Of a stretch of 64,000 nt of DNA, positions 21,557 through 34,579 are shown in pieces. Below the pieces are notes generated by a model, which was given only the letters and a program-made list of their open reading frames with translations, was not told the origin of the DNA and ran no database searches. How positions within the stretch are numbered: the stretch's first letter is position 1; each line of letters starts with the position of its first letter. Origin of the DNA: Apodospora peruviana (taxonomy: Eukaryota > Ascomycota > Sordariomycetes > Sordariales > Lasiosphaeriaceae); assembly GCA_033439685.1 (NCBI GenBank), contig JAUEDM010000007.1, forward strand, positions 2,222,501 through 2,286,500, written 5' to 3'. The position numbers and the translations under genes are program-made.

Positions 21557-23492
21557 TCCCGGAAATGGGTACCTCAGGCCGACTGGTGTATGATCCGTAC
21601 TTATATGGTCAGTACGCACGGCAATGGGTACGTCAGGCCCTAGTAAAGCTGTGATCTCTCTTTTGCTCTCACACTCAGTCTCCCGTTTCCTTTATTCACA
21701 CGCACACACCAACACACCTGCTTACCAGGTATGCTCTTGGCGTTTCTGGCTGCATTTTGTTGCTTTCTGGTTTTGAACCCTTATTAGATATAGACCGGGG
21801 ATTGGTTTGCTATGCTTTTGGGTTTTTGTTTTCTCAGCAACGGCGGTGGGACATTTGCTGATTTGATCATATTTTGATTTTTGGGGTTTAGTTTCTATCG
21901 GTGTTTCGTTTGTTTTCTGTTCTGCATAAACTGGCTTGGGAACGTAGGCATCGGTCGAATTCAGTATCTGTTGCATTGCTATTTGGACTGATATCGACTA
22001 GATTTTTAGTCTGGATAAACCTGGAGTTTGGTTTCTTTGTTTAGGTATGGAGTAGTCGCGAAGCTCTGCTTTGGTCTTTCAGGTTAGCATTTTATTCGGA
22101 TGATTCATTATATAATGTTTGAAAACCAAGTGATATCGTGTTGATAATTATCTGCGACATCAGTTAGTAAAGTTCTCGAGGTTGAACTAGTCTGCGCAAT
22201 TTCTCATATTCTCATAAAGCTTAATGGACTTACCCCTATAGATGTATTACATGCCCCAATGAGGCATGTAAGCTGCAGCAAGTGACTGGATTGTCCTGCT
22301 GCTCTTGGCTTGGGCTGCTTGGGTCTTTAACTGGAACTTGAACGACTTGAAACAGCGCGCCGCCGATATCATAACCACCCACGTGCCACCTAGAAATCAA
22401 GCAGATTCAGGTTTCAGCCCGTGTTTGCCGATGACTTGCAGTGAGACAAACAGAAAGCGTGCCGCTGATGATCCTGAGACAGGGTTTCAGACGCCGTACG
22501 GATTTATTTCGATTCCATTAACGATGTCGATGGGGTGGCTCGGTGGTCGGGTCGTGGGTGTCGACGGCCCAATTGACACAATGACCTAATCGACCGCATC
22601 TGCGTTCATGTGTTTCAGTTACAACGAAATACATCAACGGCAGAATACCCCGTGACTGCCAGTTGAAGTTGACAAGTTGTTCGTTGAAGGTGGGACAGAA
22701 GCTGACGCTACGTCGACTCCACTGCGTTGCAGCGATCGGGTCTTTGAATAATCTATCTACTAGCGGGCTTGCATGCCACACGTGCGGGCCTTGCCTTAAC
22801 ACCCGACCTGGCTGCAGACGCCGTCGGCTTCCCAGACTAGAGCAGATCGAGACTGGTCAGCCGCTGATGCCAGGGACGCCAAGCACCCCGGATCCACTGA
22901 CAATGCTGATCGCCCCTGTTCTCCGCATCACCAATCGACGTGCAACCTCCGCGCATCTCCCCTATTTTTTGTTCTTTTTTTTTTCTTCTTCCTCTCAACT
23001 CGGTGCCTCGAGTTCGCCTGTTCTCTTCGGCGCGAGTGACAGCTCGGATTTGTATTTATCTGGAGCTTTGCATCTAGCTTTGCTTCTGTAATGTCATAAC
23101 GATTTCACACTTTCTAACATCGTTCAACTGCTTGTCCGTTCAAGACCTAAGTCTCCACGACCCAACGCTCTTTTCTAGCCCGAGTTTTTTTCGCCACCAA
23201 CCTGTTCACCCGAGTACACACAGCCGACGCATCGAACACCTCACATAACACACGAAGTGGTCATCCGCAGAAACTTGAGTCACCAAAAATCCCCTTACAC
23301 ACGTTGCCGCAAACGTGGATTTCGTCCATTCCAACCTACGTTACGACCCCCCACGTCGACCGACTCCGATTTTCTGCATTCTCCCGAAGCCCAGCCAATT
23401 CTGCCGGCTACAACAACGAAAACCTGATCAACTCCGCGCGTCGATCAGTGGATTTTCACAACGACAATTCCTTCATCGTGCGGACTGGATAG
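21557..23492. other. Intergenic region
   Basis: About 1.9 kb. AT-rich 3' sequence follows the previous gene. Pyrimidine-rich tracts near 22970-22995 and a C/A-rich leader (23100-23490) are typical of a fungal promoter and 5' UTR for the GT90 gene. No gene is seen. Confidence 0.45.
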
Positions 23493-25672
23493 ATGGGGGA
23501 GTTCCCGGTGCCAACCTCCCCTTTCGCCAAGATGGGATTCCCATCGCGCCGTCCCACGACTCTCCTGCGATTCCTCGTACCGGCAGTCCTAATAATACTG
23601 GTGCTGTATTATATGAGCAGTCCGGAGAGCGTTCTTTCCTCCGTCCCCAGCACCCCGGGCAGCGAGACGCAGCCATACAAGACACCCGCGGTACCCCCAG
23701 CCACAGGCATCGACCACAACCATGATGAAGAGGAACAAAAGCAGGAAGAACAACAACAGCAGCAGGAGGAAGAGCTACCTGTCGCCGATGAGGAACTGGC
23801 ATTCACCTCTACAATAGCCACGGACCAAGCTGCCACATCCACCAGCACTGCCACGCTCGCGACTGGCACCCATCCTATCGACATCCGGATCAGGGCCGCC
23901 GAGGAGGAGTTTGCAGAGAAGCTTTCGCGAGAGTCCAAGTCGCTCGCCGATGCTGCCGCAGCATACAGAGAACGCCGTGGCCGCCACCCACCGCCCGGCT
24001 TCAAGGAATGGTACGAGTTTGCCAAGGAGAACAATGCCGTCATGGTGGAGGACTTTTGGGACCAAATCTACCACGACTTGGAGCCCTTCTGGGGGCTGAA
24101 ACCGGGGCGGATCCGCAAAGATGCGTGGGATTTCGAGATGCGGATATCCATTCGCAACCACAAGGCCTCGAGCGGTAGTGATTGGTTCTGGACCAAGATC
24201 TGGCTGAAGCTGATCAAGACGATTGAGCACGTGCTCCCGGATATGGACATTGCTCTGAATGCCATGGACGAGCCGAGACTGGTGGTGCCGTGGGAAAAGA
24301 TCGATGAATACGTGACCGAGGCAAAGAAGACGAGGAAGATTAAAGAAGCTGCTGGTGTTGTCACCAAGTTCCGGAGTTTGCCTCCACCCGGCGAAGGTGA
24401 TGTGGATGAGGTGACGCCCAAGAAGGAATGGGAAAAGACAAGTATGCCGCCTTCCTAATCCCACAACTTTCGCCTTGAAAACATCGCGCGCTGACATCCA
24501 TCGTTACAGAACACTACTGGCTCATCGCTCGCCGCGGCTGTGCGCCCGACAGTCCGGCACGCAAGGCAGCCATCATGAACGAGTTCGACAGGAGACCCTA
24601 CATCCCTGACAATTTTGCCGCGCCTCACATGGAGTCCGGCTACGTCAAGAACTACACCGCGAGCACCTTGTTCTGCAACCAACCCGACCTCCAGGGCCTG
24701 AACGGCATTTTCGTCGAACCGCTCTCCGTCTCTGCCACCGACACTCTGTTCCCCATGTTTGGCGGCTCCAAGCTCGCCGTCAACAACGAGATTCTTCTAC
24801 CTGCGCCCATGTACTGGAACGAAGAGGAACGCTTCACCGGCAAGAGCGACGCCGACGTACCCTGGGAAGACAAGGATGACAAGGTCATCTGGCGCGGCGT
24901 GGCCACGGGCGGGCGCAACCGTGAGAGCAACTGGCGCGCCTTCCAGCGTCATCGGTTTGTCGCCATGAATAACGGTACCAAACTGACGCGCGCCGAGGAG
25001 TGGACCGAGTTGCCCAACAACTTTGTGCTGCCCACGAGCGCGTACGCGCTGAAAGCGCAGGAGGACGGCAAGCTGGGCGAGTGGGTTAGTCGTTGGGCCA
25101 ACGTTAGTTTCGTTGATCTCATGTGCTCAAACCCGGAGGAGAAAGGGGACAAAGGGATCGGGTGCAATTATACGGATCCGTACTTTTCCACGTATCCGGG
25201 CGTCAAGATGGCCCGGCAGTTCCATTACAAGTATCTTCCGGATATCGATGGCAACTCTTTCAGTGGGCGATATCTGGGGTTCTTGCGCTCGACGAGCCTG
25301 CCGATCAAGGCGACGGTGTGGCGCGAATGGCACGATAGTCGGCTTGTGCCGTGGAAGCATTTCGTGCCGATGGACAATCGGTTTAGTGATTGGTATGGGA
25401 TTATGGAGTACTTTGTTGGGTATGAGGACCGGAATGTGGAGGGTCATGATGAGGTTGCTAAGCAGATTGCGTTTGCGGGCAAGGAGTGGGCTGAGAGGGC
25501 GCTCAGGAAGGAGGATATGCAGATTTATGTTATGCGGTTGTTGTTGGAGTATGCTAGGCTGTCGAGTGATGAGAGGGAGGATATGGGTTGGGTGGGGGAT
25601 TTGGTGGGGTCTTCTACAGGGGGTGAGGATGTAAGGGAGGGTAGCGGCGCTGCTGCTGATCCGAATGCGTAA
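23493..25672 (+). CDS. GT90 (CAP10-like) glycosyltransferase, type II membrane protein (703 aa)
   Basis: Two exons, 23493-24441 and 24510-25672 (donor GTATGC, acceptor gttacag, CTGAC branch). The N-terminus has a basic patch, then one hydrophobic anchor (about residues 24-41, FLVPAVLIILVLYY), then a Gln/Glu-rich stem. This is the layout of a Golgi type II enzyme. The C-terminal half carries the CAP10/GT90 signature: DKVIWRGVATGGR, the RHRFVAMNN block, and a late segment with GRYLGFLRSTSLPIKATVWREWHDSRLVPWKHFVPMD (shown for position, residues about 560-600). In Cryptococcus, Cap10 relatives transfer xylose in capsule synthesis; the acceptor here is unknown. A second Met at residue 14 is an alternative start. 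Confidence 0.9.
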
Positions 25673-26319
25673 TAACTGTTTATATTTTATCGGGGTAGTT
25701 TAAGCCTGGGGCTTTTTTCTCTTTGTTCTGGGGGCGGTCGGTTTGGTGGTATTTATATTTATTTATTGCAAAGTTCTTAGCCTGGCTGGGGTTTGCTAGG
25801 ATTTATTTTCTTTTGTTCTTGTAGCATATTACTTATTTAAAGTTTTTTATAGTGTTACCTTCGGTGGTTATTCTGCTTGTGGTGTTTCTTTTTTATAGCG
25901 ATCTGATGTTTGTGTCAGAGCTGTTGTTGGTGTGTTGTTGCTGTGGATGAACTGGGTGGTATTTTATGCCAGAAGAAAAATGTGATGATATTGAGCTGTA
26001 GAGAAAGCAAGGGAGAAAATGGAAGCAGAGCAAGTTGTTCATCTCGTGGGTGGTTTTAAAAATGTTAAAAGACACAGTTGAAGCTTGGTTCTCTCTGCGG
26101 CATACCTACCTATGTTGATAAATTGTGCCACTATAATCGAGATCCATTTGATCTCTGGCTCCAACTTCTAGTATAGTATTCAATCAATTGATGCTTCCCC
26201 TGCCCCGAGTATATTTACAGTACTTTATACATGAGTGGTATGTACCTAACCAAAGATCCGTTCTTACAGTCTGTCTATTTACAATTTTAATACAAGGGAA
26301 TCCAAACCCGCGCATCCCG
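25673..26319. other. Convergent 3' intergenic region
   Basis: AT-rich, T-rich 3' sequence between GT90 and the Mtf1-like gene. No gene is seen. Confidence 0.5.
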
Positions 26320-28233
26320 TCACACCTCGTCGTCATCAACGGGTTCAATAACAGCCCCTTCACCTCCCCGCTCCCCAGGCGCCACGACGGCGCCGTCGGC
26401 GTCCCCACCTTCGGAACCCAGGAGTTCAGTAAACTTGGGCGTGAACGGCGACCTCAGCCAGGCGCGGAGCAGCTCCTCCATCTGGACCTTGGTCATCGTC
26501 CGCGCGTTCACGGCGCCGAACCCCGAGACCGGCGATCCGCCCTGCGCAATATCGGTCAGGCTCGGACTGTCGGGGACCAGGTCCTGGGTCGCGCCCGGGT
26601 GGATCCGAAGCAAGCAATCGACAACGGGTCGGGCCCCGGTGGCGTGGAGGTGGCGCTGCATGATGTCGAACAGCTCGGCCGGGTGGCGGGGATCCTCGCC
26701 AAAGATTTTTCGGAGCAACGGGGACGGCGCACTGGGCTGGATGTCGACGAGTGAGCAGGGTACGTTGGGGTAGAACTCGGTCGGTCGGGCGACGAGCGGC
26801 TCGAGCGGCCGCCGGTCCCACTGCAGTAAAGGGGGCGATTGGCGGAAGGCGCGGAGGTTATCGAGCACGGTCTTGAAATGGATCTTGCTCCGACGGGTAT
26901 TGGCAATCTTCTCATTCCACTCCTTGTCTCTTTTTTGTGCTACCTCGAGCTTCTTGGCGTCGGTGCCCGCCGCCTCGTACATCTTGATGATGTGGTTCAG
27001 CTCCTTTATGAGCTCGGCGGTACTTTCCGCGAGCGTGTCGCGGAGTTTGACCCGATACTTCAGGTCTGCGAGCCGCCTGGCCTCTTGGGGGTTGGCTGTC
27101 TTGGCCTTCTTGAGAGCAAGCCTCTTGGCCTTTGTGTCAAGCCCCTCAAGCTTCTCTTTCTTGTCGAGCGCCTTCTGCTCAAGTTCGGCCATCGTGGCCG
27201 AGTTAAAATACCAGGGAGCGTCCTTGGCAAGTGTGCCAGCCACGACTCTGTCCTGGCCCTCCATAGCCAGGGCTTCTTGCAATAACTTGGTCTCTCGCCC
27301 CGGCGGTGTCACCACGCCTCGCTCCCGCATCCTGTCCAGGGTGTTCTGGGCGCTCTCGAGGTCCATATAGTAATCTCGCTGGTTACGGGAGTGTATCGGC
27401 ATCGAGTCATCGGTGACAACCTCTGTTACCCAGTCGGTCACCAACTCGGTGTCGACGGCCAAGCGCCTGCGCAGCTGGATGACGTGCGGGAGGATGTGCT
27501 CTACCTCATCCGGTGGCATCCACAGCAGCATGCGCACCAATCCGTATTTTTGAAACAGCGAGGAGCTGCGGATGGCGTCGATGAACTGGTACACGACCAG
27601 GGACGAGACGCTGGCGAACGAGGCGTATTTTCTCTTGGGGAACAAGGCGATGTTGGCGGTCACCAGCAGAGTATCGTTGCGCTGGGGCAGTTCGGACAGA
27701 GTTCTCGGTATCTCGGTCTGGTGCGGCAGGATTGTCGGGTTCAGCACCTCGTCGAGGTCCTTCCACGAGATGCCCGACTTGGGTAGGAGGACTGTGTTTG
27801 GCTTCGCGAGGAGGGGCTCGAGGAAGGGCCGGTAGAACTTGTCGTCGGGTTCTAAGAGGATGTGCGAGCGCGGCTGGAGCAGGTCGCTGAGCTTTTTACT
27901 CCAGAGACCGACGCCGGGAAACAGGTCGATGATATCGCATCCTTTGTGGCGGTGGAGGGTAGACCCATAGTAGCTGATAATATCGTCGCAGAGGCGTTCC
28001 GAGACGAGATTGATGCGATTGGGATCGACTTGTATCGTTGATTTCTTTTTTCCTTTGACCTTCTCCGCCCAAGTTCCTGTAGCTTGGAGCTTCTTTGCGG
28101 TGGGGGTCTCGGCCACTATGATCTCCTTCAGAACAGTTCTGGAGAGCCATCTGAGCTGGAACCGCCGGTGCCCAAGGGGCCCTGTTGTGGGCGAGGGAAG
28201 CAAGGCGCGTACATTGCTGCGAAATAGCAACAT
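26320..28233 (-). CDS. Mitochondrial transcription factor Mtf1 / rRNA adenine dimethylase-like protein (637 aa)
   Basis: Intronless 637-aa frame. The N-terminus is rich in Arg/Leu/Ser without acidic residues, consistent with a mitochondrial presequence. Residues 99-130 carry a Rossmann SAM-binding-like motif (IIDLFPGVGLWSKKL and the strand HILLEPD), as in the KsgA/Dim1/Mtf1 family. Fungal Mtf1-like proteins helped by this fold act in mitochondrial promoter melting. A long Lys/Glu/Ala-rich helical insert lies around residues 350-450. The tail is acidic. It is longer than yeast Mtf1, as is usual in Pezizomycotina. Whether it keeps methyltransferase activity cannot be judged. Confidence 0.8.
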   Translation of the reverse strand: MLLFRSNVRALLPSPTTGPLGHRRFQLRWLSRTVLKEIIVAETPTAKKLQATGTWAEKVKGKKKSTIQVDPNRINLVSERLCDDIISYYGSTLHRHKGCDIIDLFPGVGLWSKKLSDLLQPRSHILLEPDDKFYRPFLEPLLAKPNTVLLPKSGISWKDLDEVLNPTILPHQTEIPRTLSELPQRNDTLLVTANIALFPKRKYASFASVSSLVVYQFIDAIRSSSLFQKYGLVRMLLWMPPDEVEHILPHVIQLRRRLAVDTELVTDWVTEVVTDDSMPIHSRNQRDYYMDLESAQNTLDRMRERGVVTPPGRETKLLQEALAMEGQDRVVAGTLAKDAPWYFNSATMAELEQKALDKKEKLEGLDTKAKRLALKKAKTANPQEARRLADLKYRVKLRDTLAESTAELIKELNHIIKMYEAAGTDAKKLEVAQKRDKEWNEKIANTRRSKIHFKTVLDNLRAFRQSPPLLQWDRRPLEPLVARPTEFYPNVPCSLVDIQPSAPSPLLRKIFGEDPRHPAELFDIMQRHLHATGARPVVDCLLRIHPGATQDLVPDSPSLTDIAQGGSPVSGFGAVNARTMTKVQMEELLRAWLRSPFTPKFTELLGSEGGDADGAVVAPGERGGEGAVIEPVDDDEV

Positions 28234-29503
28234 AAGGTAGGGGGAAGGACGAAACTAGTAGAATGTTTCCTCTCAAAATGGGAGACAAATGCGCTGGTGA
28301 GTGACCTCGACCATCAGTAATTCTGCACACTCTGACCGCCTGTCACATGAAATTTCTCCAACTGGCACGGATTGCCAAGATCGACTGACTAGGTACCTGA
28401 CACAACTTTCCCGTATTTTTCCCTTGCATTCCCCCCATTGGATGAAGGATGCAACCTTGATCTCGACCTTCAACTCTCAACTTCATCGCAAGCAACCACA
28501 CCACAACAGCGATATCATACCACTGATATGCCGGAAGGGCTTGCATCAACCTCGAGACGCGGAGAAAAAGTTAAGATGAACCAGTCGATGGCATTTCTCT
28601 ATATCGTCTGTGCGCCGAGGAAGAAACCCGGTTGGCAATCAGTCGAGATGTCTGCTTGCACACAACTGCTACCTTTTTCAACCAAAGACGTTGGCCATTT
28701 AGACATGTCTACTTTGAATTGTCTGCCTTGGTCTCTAAACCTGACATCATCTTCTCTCGCGCTCTTCTCCTCCCCACAATCTCTGCCATCATTCCGTCCA
28801 GCGGTTCATGCTTGCCATCTAGGAATCAAACCGAGACCTAGGTCAGTCGGTCCGGTGACTGGCTCTTCACTCTATTTGAACCAACCACGACACAAGACAC
28901 CCGATCAGTCGATGACTGCCAGCAATGCATTGAATTCACCACAGGCGGCCGACAGAACTTCTCTGCTCGGGAACGGCGAAACAGCCGGTTCGGCTATATC
29001 AGACGGCTTTTAGGGCCAGAGACGGACGGCACGGGTGAAGCTCGCCGGCCCGTATCGAGGCCCAGGATACACAGAACAGGCAAAACCAACCAAGGCCATC
29101 TTTTTTTGCGAGGCAGTCTCTGTTTCAGCGTGCCTTGAAAGTCCTGCTAGTTGGCCTGATGAGCCAACCGGTGGTGATAGCAGCGCTGTTTAATGGTGTG
29201 ACTGAACAAGGAATCATGTTCGGTGAAGACGGCTCACGAGAGCTGGTTACCCAGCTAGGTAGGTGGTGCTTCTCACATTTTATCTTGCCGCGTTCGCATG
29301 ATATGGTATGCGGGCGGCCCGGTGTGTGTGCTCTGCTGCTCTACTCTGCTCTCGTCGCGTGCTGCACCTAAATCTACGCGTGCCCTTGGTGTCTGGTCTG
29401 TGTCTGTGCTCCTGTCCTCCTCTGAATCGTCCTCGATCTTGCAGACAGGCGAATGTATTGTGTACCAACTGTTGGTTGATCATGTCGCCTCGCTCACCAC
29501 AAG
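28234..29503. other. Intergenic region between divergent genes
   Basis: About 1.3 kb. It has a CTAGGTACCTG motif at 28389-28399. A 576-nt open frame (28438-29013) starts with TTG and has no recognisable protein character, so it is not called. The last 200 bp are the probable promoter of the NLR-like gene. Confidence 0.45.
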
Positions 29504-32500
29504 ATGAAGGTGAACGAGGACGCGATCAAATCGGTCGGTCTTACACTGCTCTACGAGCCTGACAATCCGGCAGACGCAGTGGTCGAGTGAGTATTGGCCC
29601 ATTGTCTTCTTTCATCGTCGCAGTCCAAACACCCATCTCAGGCAACGCGACTTCGAGTTGAATCGATTCAACCCTAACACACAGTCTCTCACAGCGTTGT
29701 CCTGATTCACGGTATTGGTGGCCATCCAGTACGATCGTGGAAACGTGGGAGTTCCGCCGCCGCCGCCACCACTGCCCGCCGACCTCAGCTACCAACAGCT
29801 CCAAACTCAACAGTCCACAGCTCGAGCACTCTGAGAAACAAACTGAGAAAGAACCCGCCGGTCACACCGCTGCGGCGGTCTAATTCCGAGCCGCTGCTGG
29901 CACAGGGCCACCAGAACTCCACCAGGGCCAGAGCGATAACCGCGATCCGAAAGAACTCCCTCAAGTCCATCTCCCGAATCAAGCTGGCCGACTTTGTTGA
30001 CGCTGCCGCGGAGAAAGAAGACGTCGTCGAGCCATGCATCCCTGAGGTGTTTTGGCCGCTGGACCTCCTCCCGGCATCATGTCCAAAAGCCAGGATATCA
30101 ACATGGGGCTACCACACGCTAGTTGTCGACAAGAAGCCTCTGCGGCTACAGAATGACATCTTTGCCCATGCGGGCGAGCTTCTTCTCGAGCTTGCCACAG
30201 CTCGGGCGGCTGCTCCAATTCCTTCTCGGCCGATAATATTCATAGCCCACTCTACCGGAGGCCTACTACTCAAAGAAGCCTTGCGGATAGCCGAAGCCGA
30301 ACGCGATGGCCCGCTGAAAGAGATCCTCCACGCAACTTCGGGCGTCGTGTTCATGGCCTGCCCCCATCGCGCGAGTGAGCGCTCAACCTTAACGGACGCC
30401 GTCAAGAGCATGGCCAGCGTCACGCTCCATGTTGACTCGAACGACCAGGTGCTCCAGGAGCTGAGCGGGGCAAGCAGCAACACGCAGCTCGAGATGGGCC
30501 GGCTGGCGTTTATCAGAATATGGAACGATTATAACTTCAAGGTCAAGACGTTTCAGGAGTCCGTCGTGCTGAGTTACAGGATTCTTGAGGTTCGGTTGGA
30601 AGCTGTAAGTTGAAATCATATATGGGGCAATGGGCGATTGTTTTGGCTGACAAGATAGGTGGGCCAGACGGCGCGGCGTCTGGCCAGTTTTCTTGGGGAT
30701 CCTCGCGAGAGCGCCGAGACCATCAGCGCTACCCACGGCGATGTGTGTAGATTTGGGTCGTCCGATGACCCTGGATTTCGGTCTATATCTTGCACAGTGG
30801 CGACATTGATAAGTCGGGAAGAGGATCGGGTAAGATACATCTTTCTGCGGTCTACATCATGATTCATTTTACTAGGGAGGGGACACGAGCTAATTAGTTG
30901 GCGGGCCAGCGACATGTACTAAATACCAAAGAGACTGGTACGTGTTCTGATAAGCTGATCTAACATTTCGACGGTCAAGGAACTAACAGTTGTTAACTAC
31001 TTTAGAGTGTTTGGCAGCGCTAGTCCGACCACACTTCACCTTTTCAGAGACGCACCCGGCAACGTCGTACCCCGGGACCTGTCTATGGCTATACGATCTG
31101 CCCGAGTTTCACTCCTGGCACCATCGTAGCGGCAGGAACAAGAACAAGATGCTTTGGATCAGAGGGGAATCCGGTTGCGGCAAGACAATCCTCCTAAGGT
31201 CCCTCCGCAGACGACTCGAAAGGCAGTGGACTGCCGCCGGAAGCTCCTTCATCTGGACGACGGCCGAGGGCCACGACACAAACACGATCTTCTTTCCCGG
31301 CACCCGACGGCAGCAGCACGAGATAAACCCTGCCAACGTCTACCGTAGCCTGCTAGCCCAGCTATTTCTGCAGGACCCGAATCTGCGCAAGGCGCTCCTG
31401 GCCAAGTACAACCAGCCGCGCTACGAGCCTGAGACGCTGGACGACGCGCTGGTCGTTTCTTTCTTCGCCGACGACTACATCGCCCAGCAGCAGATCGAGA
31501 CCCCGAGCAGGCGGACCTTCATCTTCGTGGACGTATCGGACGACGCCGGCCCGGCGTACGTGGAGGAGCTGATCTGCCGGTTGTCGCAGCTCGCACGCAA
31601 CTCGGACTTCAGCATCTGCGTCGCCAGCGCCCACCACCCGGAACTGGAAGACGCGATCAACATCCCCATGGACCTGCGCAACTCGGACGATATCTTGCGC
31701 TACGTCAACCTCAACCTCGTGGCCGAGTGGGAGGAGCGCAACCAGACGGTCATGCGGATCGGCCAAAAGGCCGCCGGCGTCTTCCTGTGGGCCGAGATTG
31801 TCGTCAATATCCTGAACGCGGCCATCTCCGAGGGCGCATCCCAGGACCTGATCGAGTACACCCTCGAGGAGGTGCCGAGCGACCTGCACGGCCTGTACGA
31901 GTGGATGCTCGCGACGCTCAACGAGCGCGAGAAGGCCGAGTCGCTGATCCTATTCCAGTGGGTGATCCTCGCGGCCCAGCCGATGCGGCTGAACGACCTG
32001 TTCCTAGCCGTGCGGCTCACGGAGCCGGCGCCGTTCGCGTCGTACGACGACCTAGGTCCGTTCATGGCGCTGAGTGTAGGTTTGCCGTTCTCGATGCGCG
32101 AGCTGCGCCAGCTGCGCAACTCCGAGATTACCTCCGACACGCCGTACCAGTTCCACCGCTGGCTTCGCGCACGTTCGATCGGCTTGTTAGAACTAAAATC
32201 GGACACGCACCGGCAGGGGGTGGCCAACGAGCCGTGGGGCCTACAGAAGGTCCAGCCTATCCACAGTTCAGTCAGATCGTTCTTCTTGGCTGGACGCGGA
32301 TTCGCTTGCCTTGCGGAGGGTTCGAGCCTCGTGCCGCCGGACCTCTCGCCCGAAGACTTTATCGATCTGAGTCACTACTCGCTCGTACGCGCGTGCCTGA
32401 CGTACCTCAACATGCGCGACTTTGAGAATCTAGGACATCATCATAATCACTACGGGGGCCCTCATTCACCCGGTACCGACTCAACCACCTCTGGTATGCC

Positions 32501-33362
32501 AAATTCTGCCACCACCAGCCCTTCTCGCGACAACAAACAGCAGTCATCATTCTGGCAGCAGCGCAGCGTCTTGGACCAGCGCAGCCTCATCATCTCAAAT
32601 TACCCCTTCCTCCAGTACGCCGTTGACAACCTCCTCTTCCACCTGCTCAGCCCGCGCCTCTTCCGGTACTTCCTCCCGCAGCGCGAGTTGCTGCTTACAC
32701 TATCAGCCAACCGTTTCCGCCTCTGGCGCAGGTGGACCTCGCTGCTGGGCGTCGGATCTCATCCAGACCCGGCGTTCATCTTCCACCGGCACGCCGGCGG
32801 GCCCGCCGCGGCGCTTCTGAGTCCCGTGTTTGGCGCGCGCTACAGGCTGGAGCGGGTGTTTCGCAAGCTCGGGCGGCTGTCGACGGCTTCGTCTTCTGCT
32901 GGCACCACAGCGGCGATGAGTCCGTTGGGTAGCGGGTTCATGTTATTTTCTCCCGGCCTGACGGTGACGCCGATCACGCCGGCTAGTACCTTGTCGCCCA
33001 GGACGCCGAGGACGCCTGTTTCAGCTGTTACTGTTAATAGTACTGCTAATAATGGTGAGGGCGGCGGGAAACAACTGTTTTGGGTGCCGCCGTCGTTGTC
33101 GTTTCCCAGGGCGTCGTTGTCGCAGCAGTTTAGGCTGCCGCCGACGATTAGTTTGCCTGTCCCGCCTGCGAAAAGAAGGGGACTGCAGCACCAGCTCCAG
33201 CTGTTGCATGGGGAGGGGAAGAGTCCTGTCAAGAGGAGGTTGCCGCCTGAGGATGATGATGGTACTGTGGTGGGCCCGGGGCAGTTACATGTAGGGTTGC
33301 CGGAGATACAAGGACGGCCCCCATTGGATTTTGGGAATGTGAACTTGGGGCTGGCCATTTAA
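29504..33362 (+). CDS. SesB-NACHT NOD-like receptor-type protein, five exons (1186 aa)
   Basis: Exons 29504-29586, 29695-30604, 30659-30829, 30898-30937 (a 40-nt mini-exon) and 31006-33362; phases agree at every junction. Residues of about 28-330 are a SesB-like alpha/beta-hydrolase with the oxyanion motif VLIHGIGGHPVRSW and a nucleophile elbow AHSTGG (S214). A bridging block DVCRFGSSDDPGF follows, then the typical pre-NACHT stretch ECL...GTCLWL. The NACHT P-loop GESGCGKT is at residues 455-462, and the Walker B-like strand TFIFVDVSDD comes about 115 residues later. Fungal NLRs of this class mediate incompatibility and innate-immunity-like cell death. The C-terminus has no WD40, TPR or ankyrin repeats; it is Ser/Pro/Thr-rich and probably disordered. 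The mini-exon is inferred from splice signals and from restoring the conserved KETECL junction. Confidence 0.88.
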
Positions 33363-34579
33363 GATAGGACTATGGATTTCAAGGTCGAACGGGTTGGAAG
33401 GAAGGTGAGGCAGGCGTTTGTTCTGAATTTGGACGTGGCATTGCATCTTAATGGGGTATTGAGCTCAGAATAGTGGCGTTTGGATGGTCGAGTCTGTGGC
33501 CAACGACGCGTGTAAATGGGGCTGGCTATACAGGTGGTGTGGTGTTTTGATGGCGGGCTACTCTTGAGGCTAGGAAATGGCAATTGAAGTTGTTCTGCTA
33601 TGTGAATTCCTACATATGTAGTAATCAGAAGTGTAACTCTGTGGTAAGCAATTCCGCTTCACTATGTCTGTTTCCATGTCATTCAGCACCCTTGCCCTAC
33701 AGAAACAGTTTGCTAGTTCTAGGTTCCATTCCATCCAGCCAAGTCTTATTCACACTCTATAGTCCTTTGAAATGTGAGCCCGAAACCAAACACATTAGCA
33801 GTCACTCGGACTTACAAAAAGCTGTAGTGTTTCTACACAGGAGGCAATTAATAATTAGCCGTCCATGGTATGACGGTACCGTACCTTGCAGGAACGGTGT
33901 GAACCTCCGCATGTTTATATTATCCGCATGCATTACCACCCGACCCGACGACCATGCTACACTACACAGCTCCCCATTCGAGCGCGTATAGGAAATAGTC
34001 GAGTGCCACCTTACTTACCGAGTTATAGTGCCGTCGATCCTGTCTACCCAGGAACCGGGCCGGAAATCTTCGCGTCTTCTAGTGACATATATCGGGACAT
34101 TTACTCACCGAAAAGGTTCATTTCTTTCGCCTAGATAGTTCATCAGTATGGCTGTGGTATTTGTGGTCTTCTGCTAGTTTTACCTCCGTAGGCGCGCCAG
34201 TATCGTCTGAATAGAAAACGGAATCCTAAACAGTAAATTTGGTTGGCCGTGTTATATCGCTCGGCTGCTGCTCAACCTGTTGTAGCCGCAGCCGATATGG
34301 GGTGGAACCGCGCCAGTCCCCAGGCTCCGGCCCCATTGACGACAACATAATTCCGTAAATTGAGGTAGCAACCGAGCCGGAGATCTCGACCCTGTCCTCA
34401 ATAAGCCTAGGTAGACCAAGATGGAGTGGCAGTTGGAATTTAATCTAAACTGACCCGGGTACTTGGCGCTTTTTGATTAAGATCCCCCAAGACGACAGAC
34501 AAGTATAAAGACACAGCGGACCCCTACCTCACCCACGATCTCCGTCTGATCTGATTGATAGTTGTACGTGTCCGCAATC
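33363..34579. other. Intergenic region
   Basis: About 1.2 kb, no gene supported. It ends in the promoter of the GH51 gene. Confidence 0.45.
34504..34510 (+). promoter_or_regulatory. TATA box of the GH51 gene
   Basis: TATAAAG, 70 bp before the GH51 ATG, in the usual range for a strongly expressed secreted-enzyme gene. Confidence 0.5.

Noticed and set aside
28438..29013. 191-codon open frame between the Mtf1-like and NLR-like genes
   Set aside because: It starts with TTG, has no recognisable domain or codon character, and lies in a divergent promoter region.
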